Shown here piece by piece: positions 55,501 through 64,000 of a stretch of DNA of 64,000 nt. The translations under genes and the position numbers were made by a program. The first letter of the stretch is position 1. Every line of letters starts with the position of its first letter. The notes under the pieces are model-generated. The model had not been told where the DNA came from. It did not search any database and was given only the letters and a program-made list of their open reading frames with translations. Source of the DNA: Planctomycetota bacterium (GTDB lineage Bacteria > Planctomycetota > UBA8742 > UBA2392); assembly GCA_019636195.1 (NCBI GenBank), contig JAHBYA010000007.1:62001-126000 (forward strand), in the 5' to 3' direction.

Positions 55501-57393
55501 ATGGTACGGACCAAAGTCAAAGGCAGTAAGGGCGACCAGCCGCTGGCGGCATCCAAGGATGCCAGCCGTGACGTGCTGCCGCGCACCGGGCTTTCCCTGG
55601 GCGCCACGTTTGTTGATGCCGCCAGCAAGCTGCTGGCGAGCTACGGCAAGTTTCTGGTGCCGCTGCTGGTGCTGGTGATCGCGGGCTTCTTTACCGTGTA
55701 CCTGATCAACCAGCGGGGCACCGCCACAGAAGTCGCGTTCAAGAACAAGATTGACGATGCCGCCAAGGCCGAGAAGCTGCCTGAGCTCAAGACTGCCATG
55801 GAAGTTGTCATCGCCGAGGCCGAGAAAGAGAAGCTGCTGGTGGCCTACGCGAACTACCGCCTTGGCACACGCGCCTACCAGCTGCTGGCCCGGCCATACA
55901 AACTGGACGAACTGAAAGACGTGATCGGCGTGATTGGCAGCAGCACCGACAAGATCAGCGCGCTGGGCGAGTCCGAAAACGACGCCTGGGTGCGCCACTT
56001 GGCGGGCCTCGGCGCCAAGCTGCGCGCCGACCTTGAGTTTCTTGAAAACCCGGCCAACAAGGCGCGCCTGCCGTGGGACCACCACAGCAAGCCCGATGTT
56101 CCGCCGGTCAAGGAAGTTGAAAGCGGCAACCCTGTCGTCGTGTTCGTGACCGAGGCCGGCACACTGCGCATTGAGCTGTACGAAGACGAGGCGCCCAACG
56201 CCGTCAAGCACATGGTCAGCCTGTGCGAAGAGGGCTACTACCACCGCACCGACGCGACCACGCTGGCCTTCAGCAACAGCTTCAACCCGACCGGGCCTTT
56301 CAAGGGCGCGACGGTGGTCGGCGCCGGCCGCCAGGGCCGCCCCGCCGGCGTGAAGCTCGAAAAGCCCACGACGGCCAAAGAAGGCGACGACGTGGACACC
56401 ACCCCGGTCGCCAACCCGTACCAGATTGAATACCAGGGCAGCACCACGCGCCGCTTTGAACCGGGCAGCATCGCGCTCACCCGCGACAGCGACGACCCCA
56501 CCCGCGCCCGCGCCGACTTTTTTGTGGTGATTGAACCCAGCGACGTGCTGGGCGTGAACTTTCTGCCGCTGGGCATGGTGCTGGACGGCGAGAAGGGCCT
56601 CAATGTCGCCCGCCGCCTGCACAACGCAGAGATCTACTACACCTACGTCGAGTCACGCCGCAAAGGCGTGAAGTACGTGCCCCGCGTGTTCTATGACGGC
56701 TGGCCCGTGCCCATGGAAAAGCGCAGCGAGGTGCCCAAGCCCCTGCGCTTCAGCAAGGCCGAAACCGAAATTGTGCCCGCGAGCTCACGCGATAACCCGA
56801 TTGTCGTGATTGAACTGGAAAAGGGCGACATCGTGATCGAGCTGTATGAAGACGCCTGCCCCAACACCGTCGCCAACTTCATCAACCTGATTGAAGAAGG
56901 CTTCTACAACAGCGATTGCGAGTTCTATCGCGTTGAGGGCACAGCCACCGACATCGCCGAGATTTACCAGGCCGGCGGGGCGCGCATCATCCAGGGCGGT
57001 TACGACCAGAGCAGCAGCCGGCAGGGCTATGACTACGGCATACGCAACGAAGCCGTGGACAATGAGCGCTACAAGGCAGCCGGCCTGCGCAACAGCCGCG
57101 GCACGATTGCCATGGCCCGTACCAGCGACCTCGACAGCGCCAGCACCGAGTTCTTCATCAACTTGAAGGAGTACCCGGACTGGGACAAGGAGCAAAGCCC
57201 GTACTGCGTGTTCGGCACCGTGATCTACGGCCTTGAGCTTGTGGCCCAGGTCAAGAAGGACGACGCCATCAAGTCCGCCAAGGTCATCCGCAAGCGCAAC
57301 CACGAGTACGTGCCGGAAGTGAAGTACAAGGAAGGCGGCGGCTGGGTGAAGAAGAAACCCGTCGAGCTGCCCAAGCCCGAGAAGAAGGACTAA
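55501..57393 (+). CDS. Membrane-anchored double cyclophilin (peptidyl-prolyl isomerase)
   Basis: 630 residues. One membrane helix at about 51-67 (FLVPLLVLVIAGFFTVYLI), then a helical linker. Two cyclophilin domains: the first (about 215-410, VVVFVTEAGTLRIELYEDEAPNAVKHMVSLCEEGYY) has weak active-site conservation; the second (about 430-610, IVVIELEKGDIVIELYEDACPNTVANFINLIEEGFYNSDCEFYRVE, GTIAMARTSDLDSASTEFFINLKEYPDWDKEQSPYCVFGTVIYGLE) is closer to active PpiA but lacks the usual Arg of FHR (FYR). Likely a periplasmic folding factor. Terminator at 57400-57424. Confidence 0.9.
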   Translation: MVRTKVKGSKGDQPLAASKDASRDVLPRTGLSLGATFVDAASKLLASYGKFLVPLLVLVIAGFFTVYLINQRGTATEVAFKNKIDDAAKAEKLPELKTAMEVVIAEAEKEKLLVAYANYRLGTRAYQLLARPYKLDELKDVIGVIGSSTDKISALGESENDAWVRHLAGLGAKLRADLEFLENPANKARLPWDHHSKPDVPPVKEVESGNPVVVFVTEAGTLRIELYEDEAPNAVKHMVSLCEEGYYHRTDATTLAFSNSFNPTGPFKGATVVGAGRQGRPAGVKLEKPTTAKEGDDVDTTPVANPYQIEYQGSTTRRFEPGSIALTRDSDDPTRARADFFVVIEPSDVLGVNFLPLGMVLDGEKGLNVARRLHNAEIYYTYVESRRKGVKYVPRVFYDGWPVPMEKRSEVPKPLRFSKAETEIVPASSRDNPIVVIELEKGDIVIELYEDACPNTVANFINLIEEGFYNSDCEFYRVEGTATDIAEIYQAGGARIIQGGYDQSSSRQGYDYGIRNEAVDNERYKAAGLRNSRGTIAMARTSDLDSASTEFFINLKEYPDWDKEQSPYCVFGTVIYGLELVAQVKKDDAIKSAKVIRKRNHEYVPEVKYKEGGGWVKKKPVELPKPEKKD

Positions 57394-57399
57394 CCCGAA

Positions 57400-57424
57400 C
57401 CCCCGGCCCCGCGCCGGGGGTTTG
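57400..57424 (+). terminator. Intrinsic terminator of the cyclophilin gene
   Basis: Eight-pair stem CCCCCGGC/GCCGGGGG, five-base loop, then TTTGTG. Confidence 0.75.
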
Positions 57425-57426
57425 TG

Positions 57427-57960
57427 CATCCCGCAGCTGCCGGCAGTCCCATGCAAGCCTCTCGCAGAGGCGCAAAGACGCGGAGGCCTGCCGTTGAGTT
57501 CATCCGTGTCCTCCGTGGCACAGCCTGAAACTGCCTTCATGCAAAGACGCGAAGGTGTCGCGAAGAGCTGACGGCAGTTCACGGCAGCCACGGAGCGCAC
57601 GGAGTGACACGGAGTAAATCAACAGGATGGGCAGGATGAACTTCACGGAAGTGAATCCTGACCATCCTGATGTTCTGTCTCCATCCGTGCTTCGCCGTGA
57701 CCTCCGTGGCTAAGCCTGAAACTGATTTCGCGGCAGATCCAATTCAACGCAGAGAACACCGCAGGCGCATTTTTCTGTGTTTGCCTGTGTTCATCTGTGT
57801 GAATCTGTGGCTGACTCTTCAGTTCTCAGCGGCTCCGTGGCCAGGCCGGAAACCGACTTCGCGGCTGGCGGCAGTTTACGGCATGCCTCTCCAATGACTC
57901 GCCAGATACGCCATGGACTGCTCCTGCAACTCCGCCACGCGGGCCTGTTTGCCGTTGAGC
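57427..57960. repeat. Degenerate intergenic repeat block
   Basis: No gene. Three copies of a CTCCGTGGC-x2-AGCC(G/T)GAAAC(C/T)G element lie at 57511-57537, 57702-57736 and 57833-57874; between them are GCAAAGACGCG, CACGGAG and CAGGATGGGCAGGATGAA words. Same vocabulary as 16077-16260. Confidence 0.55.
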
Positions 57961-57970
57961 GCTTGAAATG

Positions 57971-57997
57971 AAACGCCCCGGGCGGCTGCCCGGGGCG
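57971..57997 (-). terminator. Intrinsic terminator of the beta-barrel-like gene
   Basis: Minus strand: ten-pair stem CGCCCCGGGC/GCCCGGGGCG with a four-base loop, followed by TTTCATTT. About 20 bases after the stop codon. Confidence 0.8.
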
Positions 57998-58016
57998 TGG
58001 TGTACTTTGGCTTGGC

Positions 58017-59126
58017 TTAGAAGAAGTAGGCCGCGCCGAAGCTGAAGGTGAAGCTCATCTGCGGCAGCTCGTCGGTGCCCCACAGCGAGTCACCAACGTA
58101 GTTGGCCATAATGAAGTTCAGGCCCAGCGGGAAGCTGGCGTTCAAGCTCATCCAGAAGCGCCAGTTGTTGATCAGGCCGCCCGAGCGCGAGATGAAAATC
58201 GGCGTCAGGTTGACCGTGGCGCCCAGCGTGAACTGGTAGGCCGGGATGAAGTTGTGGCGGCGAATGGCGATGCCGTCGTAGTCGGGCAGGCCGTCGTTGT
58301 TCTGGTCTTCCTGCGACTCGCTGTAGAAGCCCAGGTCAAAGCTGTCGTTCAGCACGTCCTGGCCGAAGGTCGGACTGGCTGGGTTGCTGTCCACGAGGCC
58401 GGTGTCAACGCCGAAGCGGTAGTTGATTTCAAACAGGGCGTAGGGGCTGACCGAAAGCAGGTCTTCGGCGCCGGGGATTGGAATCGGGAAGTCCGCCATC
58501 AGGCCCAGGTCCAGGCCCGCGGTGGCAAACCCGTTCAGGTCTGAAAAGTCGCCCATCAGCATGCCGGCCTTGGGGCCGACGATCAGCGCCAGACCCCAGT
58601 TGTTGCGGGTGCGGCGGCCGTCGGTTTCAATGAACTCGCTCTTGTAGAAGTTGATGGTGAAGTCGAACCCGAAGTAGATCAGGGTCGCCGAGTGATCCAT
58701 GCCCAAAAACACCGGGTCGGTGTCGGCTGGCCGGGTGATGTTGTTGGTGCCGTGCTCCGAGGCGCTGCTGGTGCTGAGGCTGAAGTTGTACAGCTCAATC
58801 CCAAAGTCCGTCCCGATCACGTCGTTGTCGCTGCCGATCTGGAAGTCAAGCTTGGCGGCCATCACGAACCGGCTGTGGGTCTGCGAGAAGCGGCGCCGGA
58901 ACACAGCCTCAAGCGCGCCGTCCACGACGCGGCTGGTGGGGCCTTCGCGGTGCAACTCGCCGCCGATGCCGGTACCGAAGCCAACCTGCAGGCCAACCCC
59001 GCCGACGGCAAACTTGCCTTCGTGGGTGTTCATGTTGAGCACCTGCGGAAGACGCTGCGCGTAGGAAGAGGCCGCAAACACGCTTGCGCCGATCGCTGCA
59101 AGCACAAAGAGCCACATGTGGCGCAT
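58017..59126 (-). CDS. Outer-membrane beta-barrel-like hypothetical protein
   Basis: 369 residues. ATG 59126 with AGGAG nine bases upstream; signal peptide MRHMWLFVLAAIGASVFAASSYAQ. The mature chain alternates hydrophobic and polar residues in strands (FAVGGVGLQVGFGTGIGGEL, TLIYFGFDFTINFYK, ISPYALFEINYRFGVD-like, YQFTLGATVNLTPIFI) and ends in aromatic FSFGAAYFF, as beta-barrel outer-membrane proteins do. A calcium-like loop DQNNDGLPDYDG occurs at about 285. No family recognised. A good promoter is at 59217-59245. Confidence 0.75.
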   Translation of the reverse strand: MRHMWLFVLAAIGASVFAASSYAQRLPQVLNMNTHEGKFAVGGVGLQVGFGTGIGGELHREGPTSRVVDGALEAVFRRRFSQTHSRFVMAAKLDFQIGSDNDVIGTDFGIELYNFSLSTSSASEHGTNNITRPADTDPVFLGMDHSATLIYFGFDFTINFYKSEFIETDGRRTRNNWGLALIVGPKAGMLMGDFSDLNGFATAGLDLGLMADFPIPIPGAEDLLSVSPYALFEINYRFGVDTGLVDSNPASPTFGQDVLNDSFDLGFYSESQEDQNNDGLPDYDGIAIRRHNFIPAYQFTLGATVNLTPIFISRSGGLINNWRFWMSLNASFPLGLNFIMANYVGDSLWGTDELPQMSFTFSFGAAYFF

Positions 59127-59216
59127 GCCCACTGCTCCTGCTGACAGCCTTGCAGGCACGCCGCCCCGATACGGGCGCACGTTAACCTGAAAGCAGAACT
59201 CCGGGGGTGAGGCACG

Positions 59217-59245
59217 ATTCAACCGGCATTGGCCTTCCCTGTCAA
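59217..59245 (-). promoter_or_regulatory. Sigma70-like promoter of the beta-barrel-like gene
   Basis: Minus strand TTGACA (59245-59240), 17-base spacer, TTGAAT (59222-59217), about 85 bases before the ATG. A perfect -35 and good spacing. Confidence 0.6.
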
Positions 59246-59303
59246 CGGTCTATTCACGTCTCACAACAAACTTTGCACGCCGTGACCGGGGCGTGACCAA
59301 CAA

Positions 59304-59333
59304 CAAGGGACGCCCCTTGGGGCGTCCCTTTTG
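59304..59333 (-). terminator. Hairpin after the coiled-coil protein gene
   Basis: Twelve-pair stem AAGGGACGCCCC/GGGGCGTCCCTT with a two-base loop, about 20 bases past the stop of the minus-strand gene. On that strand the run after it is GTTGTTGG, so the T-tract is poor. Confidence 0.6.
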
Positions 59334-59349
59334 TCACCGAAAATCGGGG

Positions 59350-60072
59350 TTACTTCATGCCGTCTTCGTCTTCATCGTCGCCGTCTTCTTCCTCTTCTTC
59401 GAGTTCGAAGATCTTGGCCAGTTCCTTCTTGTTGGCCTCAATCAGCTTCTTTTCGGCGTCGGTCGGGCCGGGCACGCCTTCAAGGATCTTGCGGCAGGCC
59501 TTGAAGTCTTCGGCGGCCTTGTCCAGTTCAGCCATGGCCGTTTTGTACTCGTCTTCAGGGATCATGTCCTTGAAGCCTTCCATCATTTCGCGCTGCTTTT
59601 TGATGATGCCGTCAAGGTAGTCCGGCAGGTACAACTTGTAGAAGTTGGTGCGCAGGCGCAGCGTCTTGCGCATGAAGGCATCGGCGTCAACTTCGTTCTT
59701 CTTGGCCCAGGCGACGTACTTCTCGTTCTTCACGATGTAGTCGAACGCCTCTTTCATGTTGGACTGCTTCAGCGTCTCGAACTTCTCGTCGCCTTCAAAC
59801 AGCTTGTCCAGGTCGGCGTGGTGCTTCAGCGTCGCCTTCAGGTCGGCCTCGGTAAACTCGACCTTGCCCGTGACGTCCTCAATTCCCTTCAGGTTCTTCT
59901 TGAGCTGCACGGACAGCTTGTCCGCGTCTTCAGGGTTCTCGGGCTCTTCCTTCTTTTCCTTTTCCTTTGACGGCTCTTCAGACTTGCCGCCCATCTGTGC
60001 GCTCAAAGGCGCAGCCACCGCCGCAATCGCGAACATCGCCGCGACTACCAGCATCCACTTCATCTTACGCAT
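59350..60072 (-). CDS. Secreted Lys/Glu-rich helical protein
   Basis: 240 residues. ATG 60072 behind GGGAGA; signal peptide KMKWMLVVAAMFAIAAVAAPLSAQ. The mature protein is very charged and helical: SEEPSKEKEKKEEPENPEDADK, FEGDEKFETLKQSNMKEAFDYIVKNEKYVAWAKKNEV, MIPEDEYKTAMAELDKAAEDFKACRKILEGV, ending in an acidic run EEEEEDGDDEDEDG. No domain is recognised; the architecture suggests a periplasmic coiled-coil protein. Divergent from bioA with 262 bases between. Confidence 0.75.
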   Translation of the reverse strand: MRKMKWMLVVAAMFAIAAVAAPLSAQMGGKSEEPSKEKEKKEEPENPEDADKLSVQLKKNLKGIEDVTGKVEFTEADLKATLKHHADLDKLFEGDEKFETLKQSNMKEAFDYIVKNEKYVAWAKKNEVDADAFMRKTLRLRTNFYKLYLPDYLDGIIKKQREMMEGFKDMIPEDEYKTAMAELDKAAEDFKACRKILEGVPGPTDAEKKLIEANKKELAKIFELEEEEEDGDDEDEDGMK

Positions 60073-60334
60073 ATATTCTCCCTGGATTCCCGTCCCGTCC
60101 GGGACTAATTGGCCCCGCATGGCTGAGGCAAGCGGATGATGGTAGCAGCGCCGCCCCCGACCAACAATGAGTACGAACAGGGGCCGTCGCAGGTTACGTC
60201 AAAATGTACGGCAGTTTTCCCCGTCAATTCCCACATCGCACCGCTTTTCGCAAACCTGCCCTGCCCACAGGCTTGCGTCACGCCGCAAGACTGGTTCACT
60301 AGACAATTACCCCAGCTTTGCACGGCCTGTGGAT

Positions 60335-61747
60335 ATGTCTGAAGCACGCACCAGCAGCCGCCTTGGCGGACTCCGCGACTACAAACTGCTCGCCGAGCAG
60401 GACCAGACCGTGCTTTGGCACCCCTACACCCAGATGGCCGAGTACGGCGAGCGCGAGCCCATCATCATTGAGCGCGGCGAGGGCCCCTACCTGTACGACG
60501 TGCGGCGCAGGCGCTTTCTGGACGCCTTCGGCAGCATGTGGTGCAACGTGTGGGGCCATAACCAGCCGGACATTGTCAACGCCATCCAGGACCAGGCCGC
60601 GCGGCTGTGCCATGCCAGCCTGTTTACGGTAAGCCACGTGCCGGCGGTGGACCTTGCCGTGGCGCTGACCACGGCCATCAAGGAGGACTTCAAGTACGCC
60701 GCTGAGCCGCCAAGCCTGAACCACGTCTTTTTCAGCGACAACGGCAGCACCGCGGTTGAAGTCGCGATGAAGATGGCTTTGCAGTACCAGAACCAGGTGG
60801 GGCGCATCAGCCGCACGCAGTTCTTGACCTTTCACTACGGCTACCACGGTGACACCTTCGGGGCCATGAGCGCCAGCAGCATTGACGCCTTCCGGCGCAA
60901 GTTCGCGCCAAGCCTGTTTGACTGCGTCAACGCCGACTACCCGATGCAGATTGAAGAGGGCGAACGCCCCGACGGCATCCGCAGCGCCGAGTACGCCTTT
61001 GAGGCAATCCTGGCGGGCCGCGCCGACCGCCTGGCGGCGATTGTGATTGAGCCGGTGATGCAGGCAGCGGCCGGCATGCGCCCGCTGGCCGACGACTACC
61101 TGGGCAAGATCAAGAAGTACTGCCGTGAGTACGACATTCTGCTGATCACGGATGAGGTCTTTACCGGCTTCTGCCGCACCGGCCCGCTGGTCGCCAGCAG
61201 CGCCGAGCTGGTTGAGCCGGACATTCTGTGCCTGGGCAAAGGCATCACCGGCGGAACCCTGCCGATGGGCGTGACCGTCGCCAGCGAAAAGGTGTACGAA
61301 GCCTTCAAGGGCGAGTGGTCGGAAATGAAGCAGTTCCTGCACGGCCACACCTACAGCGGGAACCCCATCGCCTGTGCAGCCGCGCTGCGCAACCTTGAGC
61401 TGGTGGCTGAGCACAAACTAAAGGAGAATGTGCGCGCCCGGGCCCGCGAGTTCCATTACATCCTGAAGCGGCGGATCGGCAGCCACCCGCGGGTGGGCGA
61501 GATTCGGCAGCGGGGTCTGGCGATCGGTATCCCGATCAAGGACGAAAAGGGCAAAGAAGCCGGCGGGTACGAGCAGCGCAGCGACGCGGCGCGCATCTGC
61601 CGCCGGGCGATCGACAATTCCCGGGTGCTGCTGCGGCCGCTGGGCAACGTGATCACGATCTGCCCGCCGCTGAACATTGAGCGCCAGCAGGTTGATGAAA
61701 TCGTGGACGCCCTGGAAGACGGCCTGAAGGCGCTGGACGATGCATAG
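60335..61747 (+). CDS. bioA: Adenosylmethionine-8-amino-7-oxononanoate aminotransferase
   Basis: 470 residues from ATG 60335; the longer open frame upstream is intergenic. Class III aminotransferase with the BioA marker LWHPYTQMAEYG, GSMWCNVWGHNQPDIVNAI, FFSDNGSTAVEVAMKMALQY, FHYGYHGDTFGAM, LLITDEVFTGFCRTG and PDILCLGKGITGGTLPMGVT, where Lys forms the PLP Schiff base. It makes 7,8-diaminopelargonate from KAPA using SAM, in biotin synthesis. Other bio genes are not adjacent; birA is at 28038. Confidence 0.95.
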   Translation: MSEARTSSRLGGLRDYKLLAEQDQTVLWHPYTQMAEYGEREPIIIERGEGPYLYDVRRRRFLDAFGSMWCNVWGHNQPDIVNAIQDQAARLCHASLFTVSHVPAVDLAVALTTAIKEDFKYAAEPPSLNHVFFSDNGSTAVEVAMKMALQYQNQVGRISRTQFLTFHYGYHGDTFGAMSASSIDAFRRKFAPSLFDCVNADYPMQIEEGERPDGIRSAEYAFEAILAGRADRLAAIVIEPVMQAAAGMRPLADDYLGKIKKYCREYDILLITDEVFTGFCRTGPLVASSAELVEPDILCLGKGITGGTLPMGVTVASEKVYEAFKGEWSEMKQFLHGHTYSGNPIACAAALRNLELVAEHKLKENVRARAREFHYILKRRIGSHPRVGEIRQRGLAIGIPIKDEKGKEAGGYEQRSDAARICRRAIDNSRVLLRPLGNVITICPPLNIERQQVDEIVDALEDGLKALDDA

Positions 61748-61992
61748 TTGCCCGGCCTTGGGTTTTCAGCTTGCAGGGTGGCTGGAATAGTGTTACTGGT
61801 AATACTGCCATGCGGTCATCTGACACTGACCCTCACCCAAGATGGGGCGCCCCCGCGCCCTTTGATCATTCCAGACAGCTTTCGTGGCCTTCGCAGATCG
61901 GCAATGGCGAGTTGCTGAAATGGGGACAACTATTTCACGAGTCGGGGAAGGCGGGTTATGGTAGGGGCGTGAACCCCGACCGGAGCTTGTGC

Positions 61993-62643
61993 ATGAACCC
62001 CTACCGCAAAGGCTTTACCCTCGTTGAGCTGATGGTCGTTATCGCCATCATCGGGCTGCTGGCCAGCGTGCTTGCCACCAGCGTCGTCAGCAAGATGCGC
62101 CAGGCCAGCCGCGACCTCGACAAGAAGGTCCTGCAAGACCTGTACAACAACCTGGGCATGGTCAGCCACGGCAACGACAAGCGCGTCAAGCGCACGATCG
62201 CGTACGGCGCGCTGGCTGAGCTGCGCGGCCGCGAGTTCTGGGAGGGCTGCTTCAAGCAGGGGATCTTCAAGGAGGACATGCTGCCCAAGATGGTCGCCAC
62301 CTCGGGCAATGACATTGAGATGGACCGGCGCAGCCTGGACAACCCCGAGTTCTTCTTTCTTGAGCCCATGAGCTGCTCTTGGACCGGCCCGCAGGGTAAC
62401 GAAGCGTTCTACCTGATGAGCGCTCGGGGTAACAACCGCCGCATTGCCATCTGCGCCAACGAGCGCAACTGGCTCAACCACGACGACGAAGTCATTTCCA
62501 TCTGGTCGGACGGCGAAGTGGCAGAGTATGTGCGGTATGACGACATGCTTGGATGGGGATACGAAATCACCAAAGAGCAATGGAATGCCCCCGGCACCGA
62601 GCTCTTTGGCAAGGTGAAGCCGTTTGACGGCGTGTTCGACTAG
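61993..62643 (+). CDS. Type IV pilin-like / pseudopilin protein
   Basis: 216 residues. CGGAG eight bases before ATG 61993. A short leader MNPYRKG is followed by the prepilin peptidase site G|FTLVELMVVIAIIGLLASVLATSVVSKMRQASRDLDKKV with Glu5. The C-terminal body is not typical major pilin (FFFLEPMSCSWTGPQGNEAFYLMSARGNNRRIAICANERNWLN), suggesting a minor pseudopilin. It would be exported and assembled by a type II/IV system, possibly using the PilT-like ATPase at 50027 (inference). Confidence 0.88.
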   Translation: MNPYRKGFTLVELMVVIAIIGLLASVLATSVVSKMRQASRDLDKKVLQDLYNNLGMVSHGNDKRVKRTIAYGALAELRGREFWEGCFKQGIFKEDMLPKMVATSGNDIEMDRRSLDNPEFFFLEPMSCSWTGPQGNEAFYLMSARGNNRRIAICANERNWLNHDDEVISIWSDGEVAEYVRYDDMLGWGYEITKEQWNAPGTELFGKVKPFDGVFD

Positions 62644-62970
62644 GGGGTCGGGCACTTTTCGGACCATTCGGTACGGCCCGCAACGCCGGTAGCGGGCACC
62701 GGCCGAGGAAGGAGGAACCGCCATGTAGCGTAGCGACCTTGGGCGGCGCTTCAGTGCGCAACGGTATAGAACGTGCCCATGGATCGCGTGCTTTCATTGA
62801 CGGTCTCAAAAAACTGGTATCCGACAACGATCGTGCCCTCGCCGCGGCAAAGCCCCTGTCTTCAGTGCCGACAGAACAAAGCCCCGCAGCGGGGGCCGGT
62901 CCATTTGCCGCCAGCGCACCCTGCACTACCCCTTTGACCGCGCGCCGCCCCATGCTTCATTATCCGCACC
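62644..62970. other. Intergenic with a start-stop mini-frame
   Basis: A perfect AAGGAGG (62709-62715) is followed seven bases later by ATGTAG (62723-62728), a start codon directly followed by a stop. TTGACG at 62799 and AAAAAACTGGTATCC could form a promoter for the ABC genes. An 82-codon frame at 62739-62987 overlaps the ABC start and lacks support. Confidence 0.4.
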
Positions 62971-63924
62971 ATGGAATACGCTCTTGAAACCCAGGGACTG
63001 TCCAAGGTGTACAAGAGCCTGTTGCACGGGCACGTGCGCGCGCTTGATCCCCTTGACCTGCAAGTCCAGGCGGGCTGTGTCTTCGGGTTGCTGGGCGGCA
63101 ACGGCGCCGGCAAATCAACCTTTGTGAAGACCGTGCTGCGCATCTGCCGGCCCACCAGCGGCAGCTGCCGCATCCTGGGCATCGACGCCCGCAACCCCGC
63201 GGCGCGGCAGCAGGTAGGCTACCTGCCGGAGGGCACGGCCTTTCCGCGCTACCTGACCGGGCGCGGCGTCTGTGAGTACTTCGGCAAGCTCAAGGGCCTG
63301 ACCGGCCAGAAGCTGAAAGACGAAGTTGACGCAAAGCTGAAGCTGGTCGGCATGCAGGACTGGGGCGACCGCAAGGTCACCAAGTACAGCAAGGGCATGA
63401 AGCAGCGTGTGGGGCTGGCGCAGGCGCTGCTGGGCGACCCGAAACTGGTGATCCTGGACGAGCCCACCGACGGCGTGGACCCCGCCGGCCGCCACGAGAT
63501 CCGCGACGTGATCAAGGGCCTGGGCAAGTCCGGCGTGACGATCTTTCTGAACAGCCACCTGCTGGCCGAAGTTGAGGCAGTGTGCGACGAAATTGCGATC
63601 ATGTACCGCGGGCGCCTTCTGCGCCGCGGCCCGGTCAAGCAGATCACCGAGGAAATGAGCATCCGCGACGGGCGCATGCAGTTGCGCTTCCGCACCAGCG
63701 AGTTGCCCGCCGAGTTGCCGGCGATCGTCAACGGGGCTGAGCGCGACGACGGCGGCTTCAAGTGCAGCGTGGCCAACCGCGACGAGATTCCCGCGCTGAT
63801 TGACGCGCTGCGCGGCAGCGGCGTGCGCATCTATGAAGTCGAGCAGTACCACGCCAGCCTGGAAGAGGCCTTCCTGCAGATCCTTGAAGACGGCCACGCC
63901 ACAGGCGTAGGAGGCCGGCAATGA
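62971..63924 (+). CDS. ABC transporter ATP-binding protein
   Basis: 317 residues. Walker A LLGGNGAGKSTFVKTVLRI, Q-loop region VGYLPEGTAFPRYLTG, signature YSKGMKQRVGLAQALLGDPKLVILDEPTDGVDP (ABC signature plus Walker B), His switch LNSHLLAEVEAVCDEIAI. The C-terminal 90 residues resemble the extension of CcmA/YxlF-type exporters. It overlaps the downstream permease gene by four bases (ATGA). Substrate unknown. Confidence 0.95.
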   Translation: MEYALETQGLSKVYKSLLHGHVRALDPLDLQVQAGCVFGLLGGNGAGKSTFVKTVLRICRPTSGSCRILGIDARNPAARQQVGYLPEGTAFPRYLTGRGVCEYFGKLKGLTGQKLKDEVDAKLKLVGMQDWGDRKVTKYSKGMKQRVGLAQALLGDPKLVILDEPTDGVDPAGRHEIRDVIKGLGKSGVTIFLNSHLLAEVEAVCDEIAIMYRGRLLRRGPVKQITEEMSIRDGRMQLRFRTSELPAELPAIVNGAERDDGGFKCSVANRDEIPALIDALRGSGVRIYEVEQYHASLEEAFLQILEDGHATGVGGRQ

Positions 63925-64000
63925 CGGCCTTCTGGGCGATCGTCGGCGACACCTGGCGCCAGAGCAAGCACCAGTGGGTGATGCCGCTGGTGCTGCTGCT
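63921..64000 (+). CDS. ABC transporter permease (C-terminus beyond window)
   Basis: Starts with ATG overlapping the ATPase stop (ATGA), so the two are coupled. Only 26 codons are visible: MTAFWAIVGDTWRQSK leading into a hydrophobic stretch WVMPLVLL, the first membrane helix of an ABC-2-type permease. The assignment rests on context and this start. Confidence 0.6.
   Translation, partial: MTAFWAIVGDTWRQSKHQWVMPLVLL

Noticed and set aside
62739..62987. 82-codon frame upstream of the ABC ATPase
   Set aside because: It overlaps the ABC start in another frame, has no ribosome site and a Pro/Ala-rich random-looking composition.

Overview
The window is GC-rich (roughly two thirds G+C by eye) chromosomal DNA that looks planctomycetal. 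The strongest taxonomic hints are two tandem DUF1549/DUF1553 secreted proteins, a GEVED-domain surface protein, a Thr-type sulfatase-like hydrolase, large STAND/TPR signalling proteins and many genes without a clear Shine-Dalgarno sequence. Assignment to Planctomycetota is an inference from gene content; there is no rRNA here. No phage, plasmid, insertion sequence or CRISPR array is visible.

Layout. 1-2500: a truncated VIT/VWA protein and an MDR dehydrogenase, both minus. 2598-5170: a minus-strand tRNA array of about 14 genes with an HNH endonuclease gene embedded, driven by a sigma70-like promoter overlapped by a double palindrome. Several array members are structurally odd: short D-loops, C33, one interrupted Gly gene and one tRNA remnant. 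5220-10594: a minus-strand block of an acidic-tailed protein, a TIM-barrel isomerase, a sulfatase-like hydrolase and an RseP-type multi-PDZ protease. 10785-18389: a tandem cyclase-AAA protein, a DUF692-like protein and two DUF1549/1553 proteins. 18505-24274: peroxiredoxin, two tandem diguanylate cyclases, MscL and two glycosyltransferases. 24408-29042: DEDDh exonuclease, Bpt aminoacyl transferase, a Mec-CysM cysteine pair, a methyltransferase and BirA. 29090-36601: a TPR protein, a kinase-STAND-TPR protein with a low-GC 3' third, and a beta-helix surface protein. 36676-40403: leuA-leuC-leuD behind two attenuators. 40472-44451: BatA-like, DUF58 and UbiB-like proteins. 44576-55480: PQQ-like lipoprotein, HTH regulator, GEVED protein, PilT-like ATPase, ECF sigma factor, HemY, STAS protein, PlsC and a lipoprotein. 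55501-64000: double cyclophilin, beta-barrel-like protein, coiled-coil secreted protein, BioA, a pseudopilin and the start of an ABC exporter.

The most interesting regulation is two amino-acid attenuators. Upstream of leuACD two 19-codon Leu-rich leader peptides are arranged in tandem, each followed by an intrinsic terminator, and in each the codons after the Leu run can pair with the 5' arm of that terminator. Upstream of mec-cysM an 11-residue leader ending Cys-Cys-Cys-Arg lies inside the 5' arm of a terminator hairpin with a six-T tract. Both systems begin with an ATG 8 nt after a -10-like box, suggesting leaderless leader-peptide translation.

Other points: the cyclase-AAA protein ends at the spot where the separate TPR protein 16 kb away begins, as if one ancestral architecture had been split. 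The kinase-STAND gene changes base composition inside its reading frame. Two surface proteins share a Gly-rich GGGGC-TM-Arg C-terminus that looks like a sorting signal. Intergenic regions carry several families of degenerate palindromes and short repeats.
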